A DNA stretch of 41,349 bases from Neocallimastix lanati (nom. inval.) (GCA_016946835.1 JACVTC010000344.1:1-41349); one strand, 5' to 3'; positions 22,073 to 32,950 are shown, numbered from the stretch's first letter. Numbers and translations: made by a program. The notes: a model not told the origin generated them from the sequence alone.

Positions 22073-23150
22073 TACTTCCATTGTTCTTGATTTATACCTA
22101 ATATTCTTAATCTACAAAAATTAAATTTTGTAGAAGTGAATAAAAGGATAAATACTGAATAAAATTGATTTAAGAAATTTAAAAAAAATAAATATGTTTT
22201 ATTATTAAACACAAAAATGTTTTATTAAAAAATTTATTTTTATTTTTAATATTAATCTTTATTTATTTAATAATTAATTTTGTTTAAATTAATAAAATAA
22301 TTGTTAAAACTAATAAAATAATAAAATGAAATATTTATTATTTATACTAATTTATTTTAAATTTTAATAATAAAATTGATTATTAATAACTAATAAAATA
22401 TATAATAATTTATCAAAATAATTAATAATCATAAAAATTGATTATTAAAAACTAATAAAATATCTATAATAATTTATTAAATAATTAATAATCATACTTT
22501 TTGATTATTAAAACTAATAAAATATTTATAATAATTTATTAACTAATTAATAATAAAGAATAATTTATAAGAAATATTTACATGTTTTTATATTTTTCTT
22601 TGATTTTAAACTATTTACATTAAAAATAATAAAATTAATAAAAGAGAAATAAAGAATAATTTATTATTAAATTAAACAATATTTACAATTAAAATGTTGA
22701 TAAAATGAGTTTTAAAATGTTATTTTAATTACAATTTGTTTATAAAAGTTGAGTTATAAAATAAAATAAATAAAATAATCATTATTTTAAATAAAAGTAA
22801 CTTAAAAAATTATTTAACTAGTTAATTTTAATTTTGCGATGTTTATAAGTTTGTTTATTTGTTATTTATAATTTATTAAATTTGTTTATTATTTTGTTTA
22901 TTTGTAGTCTTAGAAAAATATTATTTATTAATTTATTTTAGTTTTTAATTAAAATTATTAATGATTAATTAAATTATTATTATTTTATTTTAATTATTTT
23001 TATTTAATTAATTTTTCTTAAATATGGATTTAATTTTTTGTTTAGAATGGATTAATTTTTGGGTTAAGTTAGACAGAATTTGTTTTTTTTATTATTTATT
23101 TTAATTTAATAATTTTGTTATTTATCATTCCTATGGAATTTTTTCTTACT

Positions 23151-23186
<36 letters not shown>
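22073..23186. other. AT-rich spacer without genes
   Basis: I see no gene. It holds a threefold repeat of about 62 bp at 22373-22559 and ends in a T tract of about 34 bases (23153-23187) that abuts the LTR-like repeat. Confidence 0.6.
22373..22559. repeat. About 62-bp repeat, three copies
   Basis: Three successive units start with a TTGATTATTAA-like motif and end with AATTAATAATC or a near variant, with small indels between copies. Function unknown. Confidence 0.7.
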
Positions 23187-23188
<2 letters not shown>

Positions 23189-23669
23189 TCAAAGTTTTGT
23201 GATAATTTGGTCTTAACGATTAGGTCAAGATGCCAAATTATAGTAATTTATTAATATATAACTTAAATTTACTCTTATTTAAAACATATTGTTATTAGTA
23301 AATTTTATGAATAAGTTTTTTATTTAAAATATAAATTTTATTTAATCTTAATAATATTTTATTACATTATTATTTTATATAATTATTACTATAATTTAAA
23401 TTACAATAATCCTACAAAGGATTAATCAAAAGATTTAAACATGTATTTATATAAAATAATTAATTATTAAAATATTAATTATTAATATGAATATGTAATA
23501 GTATTAATATAAGTTTGATATTGATAATATAAAATAAGATAATAATATAAATATTTAATATAAATAAAATATAAGAATATAATATAGCTAAATATTATAT
23601 TTTATAATTAAAATATAATATGTAGAAATTAATTTAATGACAATCACGTGTTTACATTATTTAATATAT

Positions 23670-23678
23670 ATTAATTTC
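23670..23678. repeat. 9-bp target-site duplication, left of the MULE
   Basis: attaatttc, repeated at 27936-27944 and present once at the empty site 30836-30844. Nine bp is the standard MULE duplication. Confidence 0.95.
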
Positions 23679-23702
23679 GAGGGTGGTGCGTTTCGGAATA
23701 TG
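23679..23702 (+). repeat. MULE left terminal inverted repeat
   Basis: Begins GAGGGTGGTGCGTTTCGGAA. Matches the inverted right end at most positions, with an 11-bp perfect core. Confidence 0.85.
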
Positions 23703-25645
23703 GCTTTAAATATTTTTACATAAATTTTCATTTCGGAATGTGGCTTATATTATTTTTTATAAATTTTTATTTATGAATATAATATTTAAAAATTAAAATA
23801 AAATGGCACATATAACTTCTTTGAAAAAATAATTATTAAAAATATTTAAAATGTGATATATTTCAAAAAAAATGATGATTTACATTCGCCATATTCTGAA
23901 AATTTTTATTTATTTATTAATTTATTCATTTAATTATTTAATATTTAATAATAATATTTAATAATATTTTTTTTTATACTATTTTCTAATTATAAAGTTT
24001 GTTTATTATATGGAAATATAATAATTTACATTAATTTAAAATACTGTAAAAATTATAATAAAATTCATGTTAATATATATGAATATGCTATATCATTTAC
24101 TTTATTATATAATTTATTTGTTGCTAAATTCAGTTTTTATATTAATTTCATATCAATATCTTATTTATTTTATTTTATCATATTATATATTATTATTTCA
24201 CTGCATATTTATTTATTTTATATTATTTTATTTTGTTTCGATTGATACTTGCAATTTAATATAATTCACATATTTATTTTTTTTTATTTTATTTTATTAG
24301 TACTTGTATTTTTATTATAATTCAAATAATTTTTTTATTTTATTTTATTTTATTTTATTTTATTTTATTCAATCTGTACTTCATATTTATATTTCAACTA
24401 TTTATTTATTTTATTTTATTTTATTTTATTTTATTTTATTTTATTCAATCTGTACTTCATATTTATATTTCAACTATTTATTTATTTTATTTTATTTTAT
24501 TTTATTCAATCTGTACTTCATATTTATATTTCAACTATTTATTTATTTTATTTTATTTTATTTTATTTTATTTTATTTTATTCAATCTGTACTTCATATT
24601 TATATTTCAACTATTTATTTATTTTATTTTATTTTATTTTATTCAATCTGTACTTCATATTTTTATTTCAACTATTTATTTTATTTTATTTTATTCATTC
24701 TGTACTTCATATTTATATTTCAATTATTATTTTATTTTATTCATTCTGTACTTTATATTTATATTTCAACTATTTATTTTATTTTATTTTATTTTATTTT
24801 ATATACTTGTACTTCTATATAATTATATATTTTTTTCATTTTATTTTTAAATATTCTTTTTAAAATTCTTATTTCCTTTTTAATATTTTTTTATCTAATA
24901 TTTTAAATAAATTTTATATAATACAAAAATCTTTTTTACTCAGGAGCATTATATTTAACTTGATAAGGAAAGATTATTTGAAAATTTAATTATAAATATT
25001 AAATTAAAACTTTTTTTTAGTAATAGTAATAACAATAACATTTTTAAACATAAATTTCTATTAAATAATAAATAAACTATTTTAGATATTTATATTATAT
25101 AAATCTAATAAACTAACAAAAAGAACATTACTATTTTTACAAATAGTAAAGTTTTTTTAGAAAGCCTGATAGAAATAATTTAAAATATTAATTATTTTCT
25201 TTTATAAGTATTATAATACTTAAATATCATTATATATATTTAAAATGTATATTTGAATATTTATTAAAAATATGAAATATACATTAAATATATTTTTAAA
25301 AAATATATTAATTTAATAATTGGTTTATTTTATAAAAATTATTTATTTATTTATTAATTTACTACAATATAAAATAAAAATAATGCGAAATGCAATACAT
25401 TCATATTTTTAATATTTTATAATACTAATATATAATAAAGACTTCTTTTAATTTTATTTAATAATATTTAATAAAGTAAAAAATATTTAAAATAAATTTA
25501 TAAAAAAAATTTTTTTTTAATATTTTTAAGCTAACCCTATCAATAAATATTAAATAAATTTCAATATTGAATTTCTTATTAAATAAAAAAATTTAATTTT
25601 CAATTAATTGTAATTATGATTTTGAAAGGATTTTAATAATTATTT
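23703..25645. other. MULE left non-coding arm with minisatellite
   Basis: About 1.9 kb without a credible gene between the left terminus and the transposase stop. The centre (24304-24822) is a minisatellite: runs of TTTTA alternate with a unit of about 35 bp containing CTGTACTTCATATTTATATTT, seven or more times. The ORF across it (172 aa, rich in Phe/Tyr/Ile) is a by-product of the repeat. Confidence 0.75.
24304..24822. repeat. TTTTA-based minisatellite inside the MULE
   Basis: Variable-length (TTTTA)n blocks are separated by a conserved segment with CTGTACTTCATA. The period varies with the TTTTA count, as expected from slippage. Confidence 0.85.
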
Positions 25646-27097
25646 TTATTTTGTTTTATTAAAATTAATGATTTCATTATTCAATCTAATTAAACAATTA
25701 AACCAATTTTCGATGATATCATTTTTACTACATCCAATATTTTTTAATTCGGCTTCCATATTTTTATAATATTCAACTAAAATATTAATGTCATCGACCC
25801 TTTCTGATATTCTGCTCTTTTTTCTCCAAATTCCTTTAATTCTCATATGGTAATCATAGTAAGATTTGGATTCTTCAAATTGTATTGTATATATTAATTT
25901 ATAAAATGAAGGCTTTTTTACAAATAAATTTTTTAAATAACTGTTATAAGATTCTGAAGCATTATTTGTTATGTGGTCTATATTATTGTAATAATTCCAA
26001 TATTTTATATTATAGATATTTAGAAATGTTTTCTCAAAATAATCTAAAAAATTCAAAAATTGGGAACAGGTAGATTTATATCTCATGCATGTATTTTTAA
26101 TTTTATTAAAAATATCAGGTATGTATTCAATATTAATAAAACATAAATTAGAAATCACTTTATAATAAGTATTTAAAATATTATGATCTTTCACTTCCTT
26201 GTAACATAATTTATTTTTTTTTGTCATTAATAATATTTTATAATGCCAAAAACAATATTTAATATTTATATTGGGAAAAATATTTTCCACTGCATTAGAT
26301 ATTCCTTTTTCAAAATCACAATGAAAAATTTTTTCTGAGAAATTAATATTTGCATTATATTTAATTATATTTTTTTTTATTTCATTAAATAATATTTCGT
26401 AAGTTATTTGTTCTTTGTTTTTTAATATTGACATGGAAGTAGTGTAAAAACAATTTAATTCTGTAACATAAGTTCTGGTAATGAATACTTGATAACTATT
26501 AGTTGGAGCTATTAAAAATGTACCATCAGCAAATATATGTTTATTCTCCATAAATAATTTTGCTTGGAATGGTGATTGAAAAATTATTATATTAGAATTT
26601 TTGAATATCATAAAGTATTCACCTCTTATTGTTTTATAATATTCAGATACATTAGGAACTTCATCTAATGTTTTTACATTAGGAAATAATTGTTTGTTTT
26701 TATATCTTGTTATTTGGGATTTAATTGTTTTATATTCAGGGCATATATATCCTATTTCTTGAGAAATTTTATCAAATATGCGTTTTGATTTTATATCAGA
26801 AGGAATAAAACTTTTTTTTATTTCATCTTTAATTTTATGTTTTATTAATGATTTGGATGCATTAATTTCATTACCAGGATGATTATGTGAAGAATCATAA
26901 TTTAAAACCTCTTTATTATCATTTAAAATAATAAAAGACTTACATTTATTTAATGTTTTATATTCTGTACATCTATATATTTTTGTATTATCTTTTTTTA
27001 ATTTTGAAAAATTATATTTAAATTTTCGATCTATAATTATTTGCTCTTTTCCTTGATTTGTTTCACTTATATCAATTTTTAGATTTCCCTCCATCAA
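25646..27097 (-). CDS. MULE transposase with FLYWCH-type zinc finger
   Basis: 483 aa, intact. A FLYWCH-like zinc finger occupies about 25-75 (C43, C52, H71, H73, ending SHNHPG), likely for binding the terminal repeats. The MULE catalytic domain follows: Asp191 in FADGTF, Asp261 in HCDFEKG, the C-X2-H motif C282/H285 in YCFWHY, and Glu382 in the TNNASES motif, consistent with the DDE triad of this superfamily. It would cut and paste the element between its terminal repeats in the nucleus. No SWIM zinc finger is visible after the catalytic domain. The start is the double Met at 27097; the stop is followed by AT-rich DNA. Codon use is as AT-rich as its surroundings, so it is not obviously recent foreign DNA. 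Confidence 0.92.
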   Translation of the reverse strand: MMEGNLKIDISETNQGKEQIIIDRKFKYNFSKLKKDNTKIYRCTEYKTLNKCKSFIILNDNKEVLNYDSSHNHPGNEINASKSLIKHKIKDEIKKSFIPSDIKSKRIFDKISQEIGYICPEYKTIKSQITRYKNKQLFPNVKTLDEVPNVSEYYKTIRGEYFMIFKNSNIIIFQSPFQAKLFMENKHIFADGTFLIAPTNSYQVFITRTYVTELNCFYTTSMSILKNKEQITYEILFNEIKKNIIKYNANINFSEKIFHCDFEKGISNAVENIFPNINIKYCFWHYKILLMTKKNKLCYKEVKDHNILNTYYKVISNLCFINIEYIPDIFNKIKNTCMRYKSTCSQFLNFLDYFEKTFLNIYNIKYWNYYNNIDHITNNASESYNSYLKNLFVKKPSFYKLIYTIQFEESKSYYDYHMRIKGIWRKKSRISERVDDINILVEYYKNMEAELKNIGCSKNDIIENWFNCLIRLNNEIINFNKTK

Positions 27098-27911
27098 AAT
27101 TTTTAATATAAATATTAATAAATATGAAATATTTATTTTTTATTTTTTATTTAATATGTATTTTCAATTTTTTTAAAAATTACAGTTATAAATATAAATA
27201 AATATAAAAATATTTTATTTTATTTCAAGAAAATTACTAAAAAAATATTTATCTTTTTTTTTTTTTATTTTATTTTTTCATTATAAAATAAAATATTTAT
27301 TTAATTATTATTTATTTATATAATAAAAAATTACAGTTATAAATATAAATAAATATGAAAATATTTTATTTTATTTCAAGAAAATTACTAATAAAATATT
27401 TTATTTCAAGAAAATTACTAATAAAATATTTTATTTCAAGAAAATTACTAAAAAAATATTTATCTTTTCTTTTTTTTATTTTATTTTTTTATTATAAAAT
27501 AAAATATTTATTTAATTATTATTTATTTATTTATTTATATAATAAAAAATTACAGTTATAAATATAAATAAAAATGAAAATATTTTATTTTATTTTTTTA
27601 GTATTTTATTTTTTTAGTATTTTATTTTTTTAATCTTTTTTATTTTTTTTATTTTTTTATTTTTTTTATTTTTTTATTTTTTTATTTTTTTTATTTTTTT
27701 ATTTTTTTATTTTTTTATTTTTTTTATTTTTTTATTTTTTTATTTTTTTATTTTTTTTTTTTTTATATTTTTTATTATCAAATATATATTAAATTATGAA
27801 ATTATTATAAAATAAAATATTTATTTAATTATTATTTAATTATTTATTTATATAAAAAAATTTATATATAATACGCCATCTCAAAAAACATGTGGCTTAT
27901 ATCATTCACGT
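27098..27911. repeat. MULE right arm: repeated segments and T-rich tract
   Basis: A segment containing ATTACAGTTATAAATATAAATA recurs near 27180, 27329 and 27549. A unit with TATTTCAAGAAAATTACTAA is tandemly repeated at about 27220-27450. 27590-27770 is a (T6-7 A)n tract. No gene; promoter elements for the transposase would lie here but none can be assigned. Confidence 0.65.
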
Positions 27912-27935
27912 GCGGTTCCGAAACGCGCTCTCCCC
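27912..27935 (-). repeat. MULE right terminal inverted repeat
   Basis: Read on the minus strand it begins GGGGAGAGCGCGTTTCGGAA, pairing with the left end. Confidence 0.85.
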
Positions 27936-27944
27936 ATTAATTTC
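27936..27944. repeat. 9-bp target-site duplication, right of the MULE
   Basis: attaatttc, partner of 23670-23678. Confidence 0.95.
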
Positions 27945-28123
27945 AATATGTTAATAATATTTAGTAATTAGTTGGCCTAGACTAATTCCTAAATATTTTA
28001 ATAAAGTTAATTTAATAATAATTATTATATATTATTATTCATTAATATTGAAATTTAAATAACTGAATTATTGAAATTGAAATTGAAATTGAATTAAATG
28101 TAAATTCAGTTATTATTTTAACA

Positions 28124-29067
28124 ATGCCCTTCCACAAAAATCGGATTCCAGACGATTTGTGTAACATTGTTAAAAAAAAATTTTTTTAAAGTTATTAAAG
28201 AAAAAATTTTTAATTTTTTAAAGTAATTAAGGAATTAAAAGGTCACTTGAATCCTATGGAGAAGACCTTTTAAGTGACAATTTCAATGAAATTTGAAATT
28301 TCTCAAAATTTGTTAAAATTAAAATTTTATTATAAAATTCAATATTTTGAAATGTGTTGGTACCATTTTTAATATATATTTCCTTGTAAAATTTTGAAAT
28401 TGAAATTTTGAAATTTAATTGAAATTAACATTTCAATTTTTACCATTAGCTATGAAATATTTGAAAATTTTAAAAATATAGTGAATAATAATTATATTAA
28501 AATATAAAATTAATATTAAATCGTTGAATATATAATTTTTATTAAATTTTGAAATTTCGTAATGTGAAATTTTTAAATGTCGAAATTTGAAATTTTAAAA
28601 TTTTTAATTTTTAATTTTCTAAATCCTGAAATTGTAATTGAAAATTTTATCAATTTAATTATTGAATATATTTTATCAATATAACTTATTAAATATATTA
28701 TAATATTCAATTTAATATATTATTAACCTTGATAATTATGAAAGCGTCCTTATCATAATTATCACTTAAGCACAAAATAATACTATAAGAAAAGCGTCCT
28801 TCTCTATATAATATTAGATCAGTTCCAATAAGATATTGTTGAATTTTAAATTGTAAGTACAATAAAATTATACTTTATTATTAAATTTTAACTAGTATTA
28901 ATTTAATAACTATAGAAATCTTGAAATTTTAACTATAACTCTTGTAGAGAATATTATTAACTGTAAAATAAGGGAAAAGTTGATTATTTTCAACTGTTTA
29001 ATTATTATATAATTAAGGTTTTTGATTTCAAAGAAAAATAGTTAATCTCAAATATTGATTCCTACTG

Positions 29068-29108
<41 letters not shown>

Positions 29109-29378
29109 GGAATACTTTATTAATTGAAAAGTTTTAATAATTATTTTAATATTAGATTTTGGTAAATTGATATAAAAAAATTGATTTTAATAATTGAAAG
29201 TTTTAATGTTATGTAAAATAAAATTATAGTAGTTTATTTTATATCCAAATTTAGTATTATTATAATTAAAGTTATTTATTAATAACTATAATTAATTATT
29301 AATGTATATTCAAATGTAAATAATAATCGAAAATTATAAAATCTACCAGTGTAGTATCGTTTTAATTTAAATAGTAAA
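28124..29378. other. Element 3 internal non-coding region with stem-loops
   Basis: No ORF is recognisable. Two mutually exclusive stems share GTC at 28242-28244 (28237-28244 with 28264-28271, or 28242-28248 with 28272-28278). Two neighbouring hairpins at about 28730-28764 and 28779-28815 have different stems but the same AAAGCGTCCTT loop. A T tract of about 34 bases lies at 29071-29104. Confidence 0.55.
28730..28815. repeat. Twin hairpins with the same loop AAAGCGTCCTT
   Basis: The first stem is a perfect 12 bp (TGATAATTATGA with TCATAATTATCA). The second stem is imperfect and different. Both loops hold AAAGCGTCCTT (28741-28751 and 28791-28801). Confidence 0.65.
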
Positions 29379-30308
29379 TTAATTATTATCAATAAAGTGT
29401 TTGTTAATTGTATTATTCTTCGTATTTACATGATATGGTGGAGAAAAATCTGATTCATGAGAATGTGCCTTTATTTTTCTCATTTTAAACTTGGAAATGA
29501 TGATCTTTAAGACAAATGAAATTAATACTACAACTGTTTTACTATTATAATTTTTATAATTGTGGTTTGAGATACTTGTTTCTAGTTTTGGTTTAACCTT
29601 GGTAACATTAATGTTGTTCTTATATGTTAAATTATCACCTTGATTTATGTTATACTTAACTTTCAATTTATTATTAACCTTCTTAATTATATTTATTTTA
29701 GAATATTTATTATATTTATTTGCTATTTCTTTATTATTTCCATTAATATTTAATTGATTGTTATAAGTAAAATAAATTTGATTTTTGCTAGAAATTTCAT
29801 TAATGAAAGATTGATTTTCCTTAATGGGTTGATTTTTTAAAGAATTAATATTATTTCTCGAATTTTCGGAAGTCTTGATTTGGATAGATTCTTTATTAAT
29901 ATTTTTATCTTTATCAATCACATTAATTCTATTATCAGTGTTTCCTTTTGATTTTTTATAATTTATTTTAGGATCTAAATATTTGAAGGACCTATTTAGC
30001 TTAATATAATGTAACGAATTCGTTTTATTTTGAAGAAGTATTTTATTGATTTGATCTAAGACATTCTGAGCAGTATTCATATCTATAGAACGATTTTCTA
30101 TTGACTTTAGGACTTTAGACCTAAGGGCACAAGCCTGTTTTTGGGCTTTAATAAGTATTGATAACTGAGCATTAACTTCCTTTGTAACTTTATTAACAAA
30201 CCCATTGTATTCTTCAATAGAAATGTAATCTTTCTTTATTTCTTTTAATTTATTTGTATCATTTATTGTGAATGATACAGAAGTAGCGTTACTAGTTATT
30301 TTAGACAT
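29379..30308 (-). CDS. Unrecognised 309-aa protein of element 3
   Basis: I do not recognise a family. The ORF starts 34 bp inside the right LTR-like repeat, the place of gag in an LTR element. Residues about 20-95 are predicted helical and charged with few Asn (IEEYNGFVNKVTKEV to LDQINKILLQNK), possibly a coiled coil. The middle is Asn/Lys-rich. Residues about 258-272 form a short hydrophobic stretch (TVVVLISFVLKIIIS), possibly a membrane segment or a frameshift by-product. There is no zinc knuckle, protease or polymerase motif. A gag-like or accessory protein of a non-autonomous element is the likeliest reading. The length of the open frame in such AT-rich DNA argues that it is or recently was a real gene. 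Confidence 0.5.
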   Translation of the reverse strand: MSKITSNATSVSFTINDTNKLKEIKKDYISIEEYNGFVNKVTKEVNAQLSILIKAQKQACALRSKVLKSIENRSIDMNTAQNVLDQINKILLQNKTNSLHYIKLNRSFKYLDPKINYKKSKGNTDNRINVIDKDKNINKESIQIKTSENSRNNINSLKNQPIKENQSFINEISSKNQIYFTYNNQLNINGNNKEIANKYNKYSKINIIKKVNNKLKVKYNINQGDNLTYKNNINVTKVKPKLETSISNHNYKNYNSKTVVVLISFVLKIIISKFKMRKIKAHSHESDFSPPYHVNTKNNTINKHFIDNN

Positions 30309-30342
30309 CTTGAGGCAATCGATATATTGTTGGTAGGATTAT

Positions 30343-31021
30343 TGTTAAAGTTTTTAGATAATTTGGTCTTAACGATTAGGTCAAGATGCCAAATTATAGT
30401 AATTAATTAATAATTTAATTTTACTCTTATTTAAAACATATTGTTATTATTAAATTTTATAAATAAATTTTATTTAAAATATAATTTTTATTTAATCTTA
30501 ATAATATTTTATTACATTATTAGTTTATATAATTATTACTATAATTTAAATTACAATAATCCTACAAAGGATTAATCAAAAGATTTAAACATGTATTTAT
30601 ATAAAATAATTAATTATTAAAATATTAATTATTAAAATATTAATTATTAATATGAATATGTAAATAATATTAATATAAGTTTGATATTGATAATATAAAA
30701 TAAGATAATAATATAAATATTTAATATAAATAAAATATAAGAATCTAATATAGCTAAATATTATATTTTATAATTAAAATATAATATGTAGAAATTAATT
30801 TAATGACAATCACGTGTTTACATTATTTAATATATATTAATTTCAATATGTTAATAATATTTAGTAATTAGTTGGCCTAGACTAATTCCTAAATATTTTA
30901 ATAAAGTTAATTTAATAATAATTAATATATTATTATTCATTAATATTGAAATTTAAATAACTGAATTATTGAAATTGAAATTGAAATTGAATTAAATGTA
31001 AATTCAGTTATTATCTTAACA
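30343..31021 (-). repeat. Element 3 right LTR-like repeat, uninterrupted
   Basis: 679 bp, TGTTAAAG...TTAACA on the plus strand. Matches the split left copy with a few indels and substitutions. Keeps the MULE empty site at 30836-30844. Contains the same stem-loops (ATAATTTGG/CCAAATTAT near 30358-30398; a stem of about 17 bp near 30857-30898; ATAACTGAATT/AATTCAGTTAT near 30957-31013). Confidence 0.8.
30836..30844. other. MULE empty target site
   Basis: attaatttc occurs once here, in a context identical on both sides to the flanks of the MULE at 23670 and 27944. Confidence 0.92.
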
Positions 31022-31287
31022 TAAGAAAGATAGATAAATTTTATAATAAATTTATCTAAGTTTCTTACATACACATTTGTAAGAATCTATAATTATTTGT
31101 TAGCAAATAATTATATTTTCTTAGTTAAGTTATTATAACTATAACTTTATTTAATTACATATAATATTTATTAAATTTATTTAATTTAATTTTAAATATT
31201 CATTAATTTAACAAAATTTATTTAATTAATTTTAAATTATATTTACAATATGCTAAATTCTCTACTGTAACTAATGTATTTTGTATT

Positions 31288-31363
31288 GTATTCTGTATTT
31301 TATAATGTATTCTGTATTTTATAATGTATTCTGTATTTTATAATGTATTCTGTATTTTATTAA
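31288..31363. repeat. 19-bp tandem repeat, four units
   Basis: GTATTCTG recurs at 31288, 31307, 31326 and 31345 with an exact 19-bp period. Confidence 0.85.
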
Positions 31364-31502
31364 CTATTTAATTTTATATTTTTAATATAAGGATAAATTA
31401 TATGATCGAAATATCTTTTATTATTTTATTCTTTTATTTTCGATCATTAGATTGGAAAATCGGTTAATTAAGATTTTTTCCAATTACTTTTTAGAAGTAA
31501 TC

Positions 31503-31938
31503 GGTTTTACTTAATTAATGCGATGATCGATATGGATAGAATATCGATCGAAAACTTATCTAGGTTTTTCTATCTAATCTTTTCCTAGATAAGAGATTTG
31601 TTAAGATTAGAAAACCCTTTCTTATTTAACCTTATTTTCATAAAAAAATATAAATAAGGCTCTTGAGTTCTCTTTGAGAAATCAAGAGTTATTATTATAA
31701 AAAACATAGTTATAATAGTAACATTTTTATATTTTTAACTTTAATAAATTAATAAAAATATTTTATTCAAAAACATATTTTTAAAATCAATTTATACAAA
31801 CAATTCTTCTCTTACATTTTGTGTTATTATTATAATTAATTTTATAATAAACTCTACATTAAAGGTAAAAAAAAAAAAATTTATTTTATTTTATTTTCTC
31901 AACTTAATGAATTAGTCGTTAAGTTGTAGTTAATAATT
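31503..31938 (+). repeat. Direct repeat, copy 2 (partner 438-859)
   Basis: Same order of stem-loops as copy 1. Several substitutions leave pairing intact or turn a pair into G-U. Confidence 0.75.
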
Positions 31939-31966
31939 CTATTTTGAGTTAGTTCTTAATAGAATT

Positions 31967-32931
31967 TGTAAAATAAAATACTTATCAAGTCTAGGTTTGT
32001 GGCTATTCTAAACTAACTTTACTACACTAATAACACTATATCTTAAACCTCTATTATTTAATTAATTATTTTCTTTTTTAATTTCTTTTATTTATTTATT
32101 TTATTTATTAACTAATTTTCAACAACCACTTAACTGGGTAACGCAGGGTCCTTTCCGGAGTTCCCACTAGCAGTTAAGATTTTACAAACTATAATATAAT
32201 TGTTTTATAAGAAAGTAACTATCCTAATAATAGTTACGAAACTAATAATAAAATTTAAATTTTCCTATTCTATACGATTTTCCAACTATCGTTCAATAGT
32301 TGAAAAATTAACTCTTTTTATACTTTTTCAAAATAAAGTTTTAAATCAAAATAAATTTTAATAAATTACATAAACATATTATTTTATATTATCAATTGCA
32401 TTATTTAATAAATTACATGAAATGTTATGAATTATTTTAATATAAATCCTATTTAAAACTATCTAATTTTTCTAAAATTTTCTATGAAGAAAATTTAGAG
32501 TTTAATTCATTAATTATATGATTAAATATATTCTATCCATATATTTAATTTAAATTTTGCCAAGTTGTGAAAACCAATTTACTAAACCACAACTTGCTAT
32601 TTTTATTTTTAGAATTTCTATAATTTAAAAGACAAGTAAACAAAACGGCAAGTTTTTGTAAACAAACGGAAAAGGCAATATTCCTTTAATTATTTTAATT
32701 TAACTAATTAATGACTAATTATTTTTTAATTTATGAAGTTTCGTGATTCAACTGAGTAATTGTTACGTAAATTCTCCAAATAATTTAGTCATAAATTTTT
32801 GAGAAAATTATTTAAATTAATAATTTGGAATACATTTAAATTTATATTAAAAATTTGGAAAACATTTTTATCCACAATAATTTACATTACATTACATTTA
32901 AATACGTATTCAAATTATTAAATATTTTACA
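31967..32931 (-). repeat. Inverted repeat of about 960 bp, copy 2 (partner 2611-3573)
   Basis: Reverse complement of 2611-3573 including the GC-rich core (32129-32178). It directly adjoins the direct repeat in this block, whereas in the left block the two are 1.75 kb apart, so the blocks are rearranged relative to each other. Confidence 0.8.
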
Positions 32932-32950
32932 GAATTATTACAACATAAAA

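Larger units (their letters stand above)
23679..27935 (-). mobile_element. Mutator-like DNA transposon (MULE), complete
   Basis: 4257 bp bounded by 9-bp duplications. Terminal inverted repeats of about 24 bp share the core GCGTTTCGGAA (left 23679-23702, right 27912-27935). A 13-bp subterminal motif ATGTGGCTTATAT occurs at 23738-23750 and 27890-27902 in the same orientation. One intact transposase ORF lies on the minus strand. The related repeat at 30343-31021 shows the uninterrupted target, so the boundaries are exact. All parts needed for transposition are visible. Confidence 0.93.
23187..28123 (-). repeat. Element 3 left LTR-like repeat, split by the MULE
   Basis: 23187-23678 plus 27945-28123 align with 30343-31021. 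The whole difference is the 4257-bp MULE and its duplicated 9 bp. Contains a 9-bp stem ATAATTTGG/CCAAATTAT near its left end and a long stem of about 17 bp around 27957-27998. Confidence 0.8.
23187..31021 (-). mobile_element. Element 3: probable non-autonomous LTR element carrying a nested MULE
   Basis: Two direct repeats of about 675 bp (after removing the MULE) begin TGTYAAAG and end TTAACA on the plus strand, giving TG...CA ends. They flank an internal region of 2219 bp with one minus-strand ORF of 309 aa. On the minus strand, GGAAGGGCAT abuts the left repeat in the polypurine-tract position, as in both gypsy elements here. No reverse transcriptase is present. I see no primer-binding site starting TGG and no matching target duplication (a T tract lies on the left), so LTR status is likely but unproven. 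Confidence 0.55.
31022..32950. repeat. Non-coding block of successive stem-loops (right block)
   Basis: No coding region. Clear stems: 31022-31028 with 31061-31067 continuing as 31031-31041 with 31048-31058; 31088-31099 with 31104-31115 (12 bp perfect); 31402-31411 with 31438-31447; 31452-31459 with 31476-31483; 31525-31533 with 31541-31549 (loop GGATAGA); 31555-31564 with 31584-31593; 31900-31910 with 31916-31926 (one G-U). A 19-bp tandem repeat (four units) lies at 31288-31363. The block shares a direct repeat (31503-31938) and an inverted repeat (31967-32931) with the left block and ends at the Gypsy-2 LTR. Confidence 0.7.

Noticed and set aside
24304-24822. 172-aa ORF, plus strand
   Set aside because: It is the translation of a TTTTA minisatellite; composition is Phe/Tyr/Ile/Leu only, with internal repeats matching the DNA period.
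25885-26073. 62-aa plus-strand ORF opposite the MULE transposase
   Set aside because: Antisense shadow; no start context or similarity.
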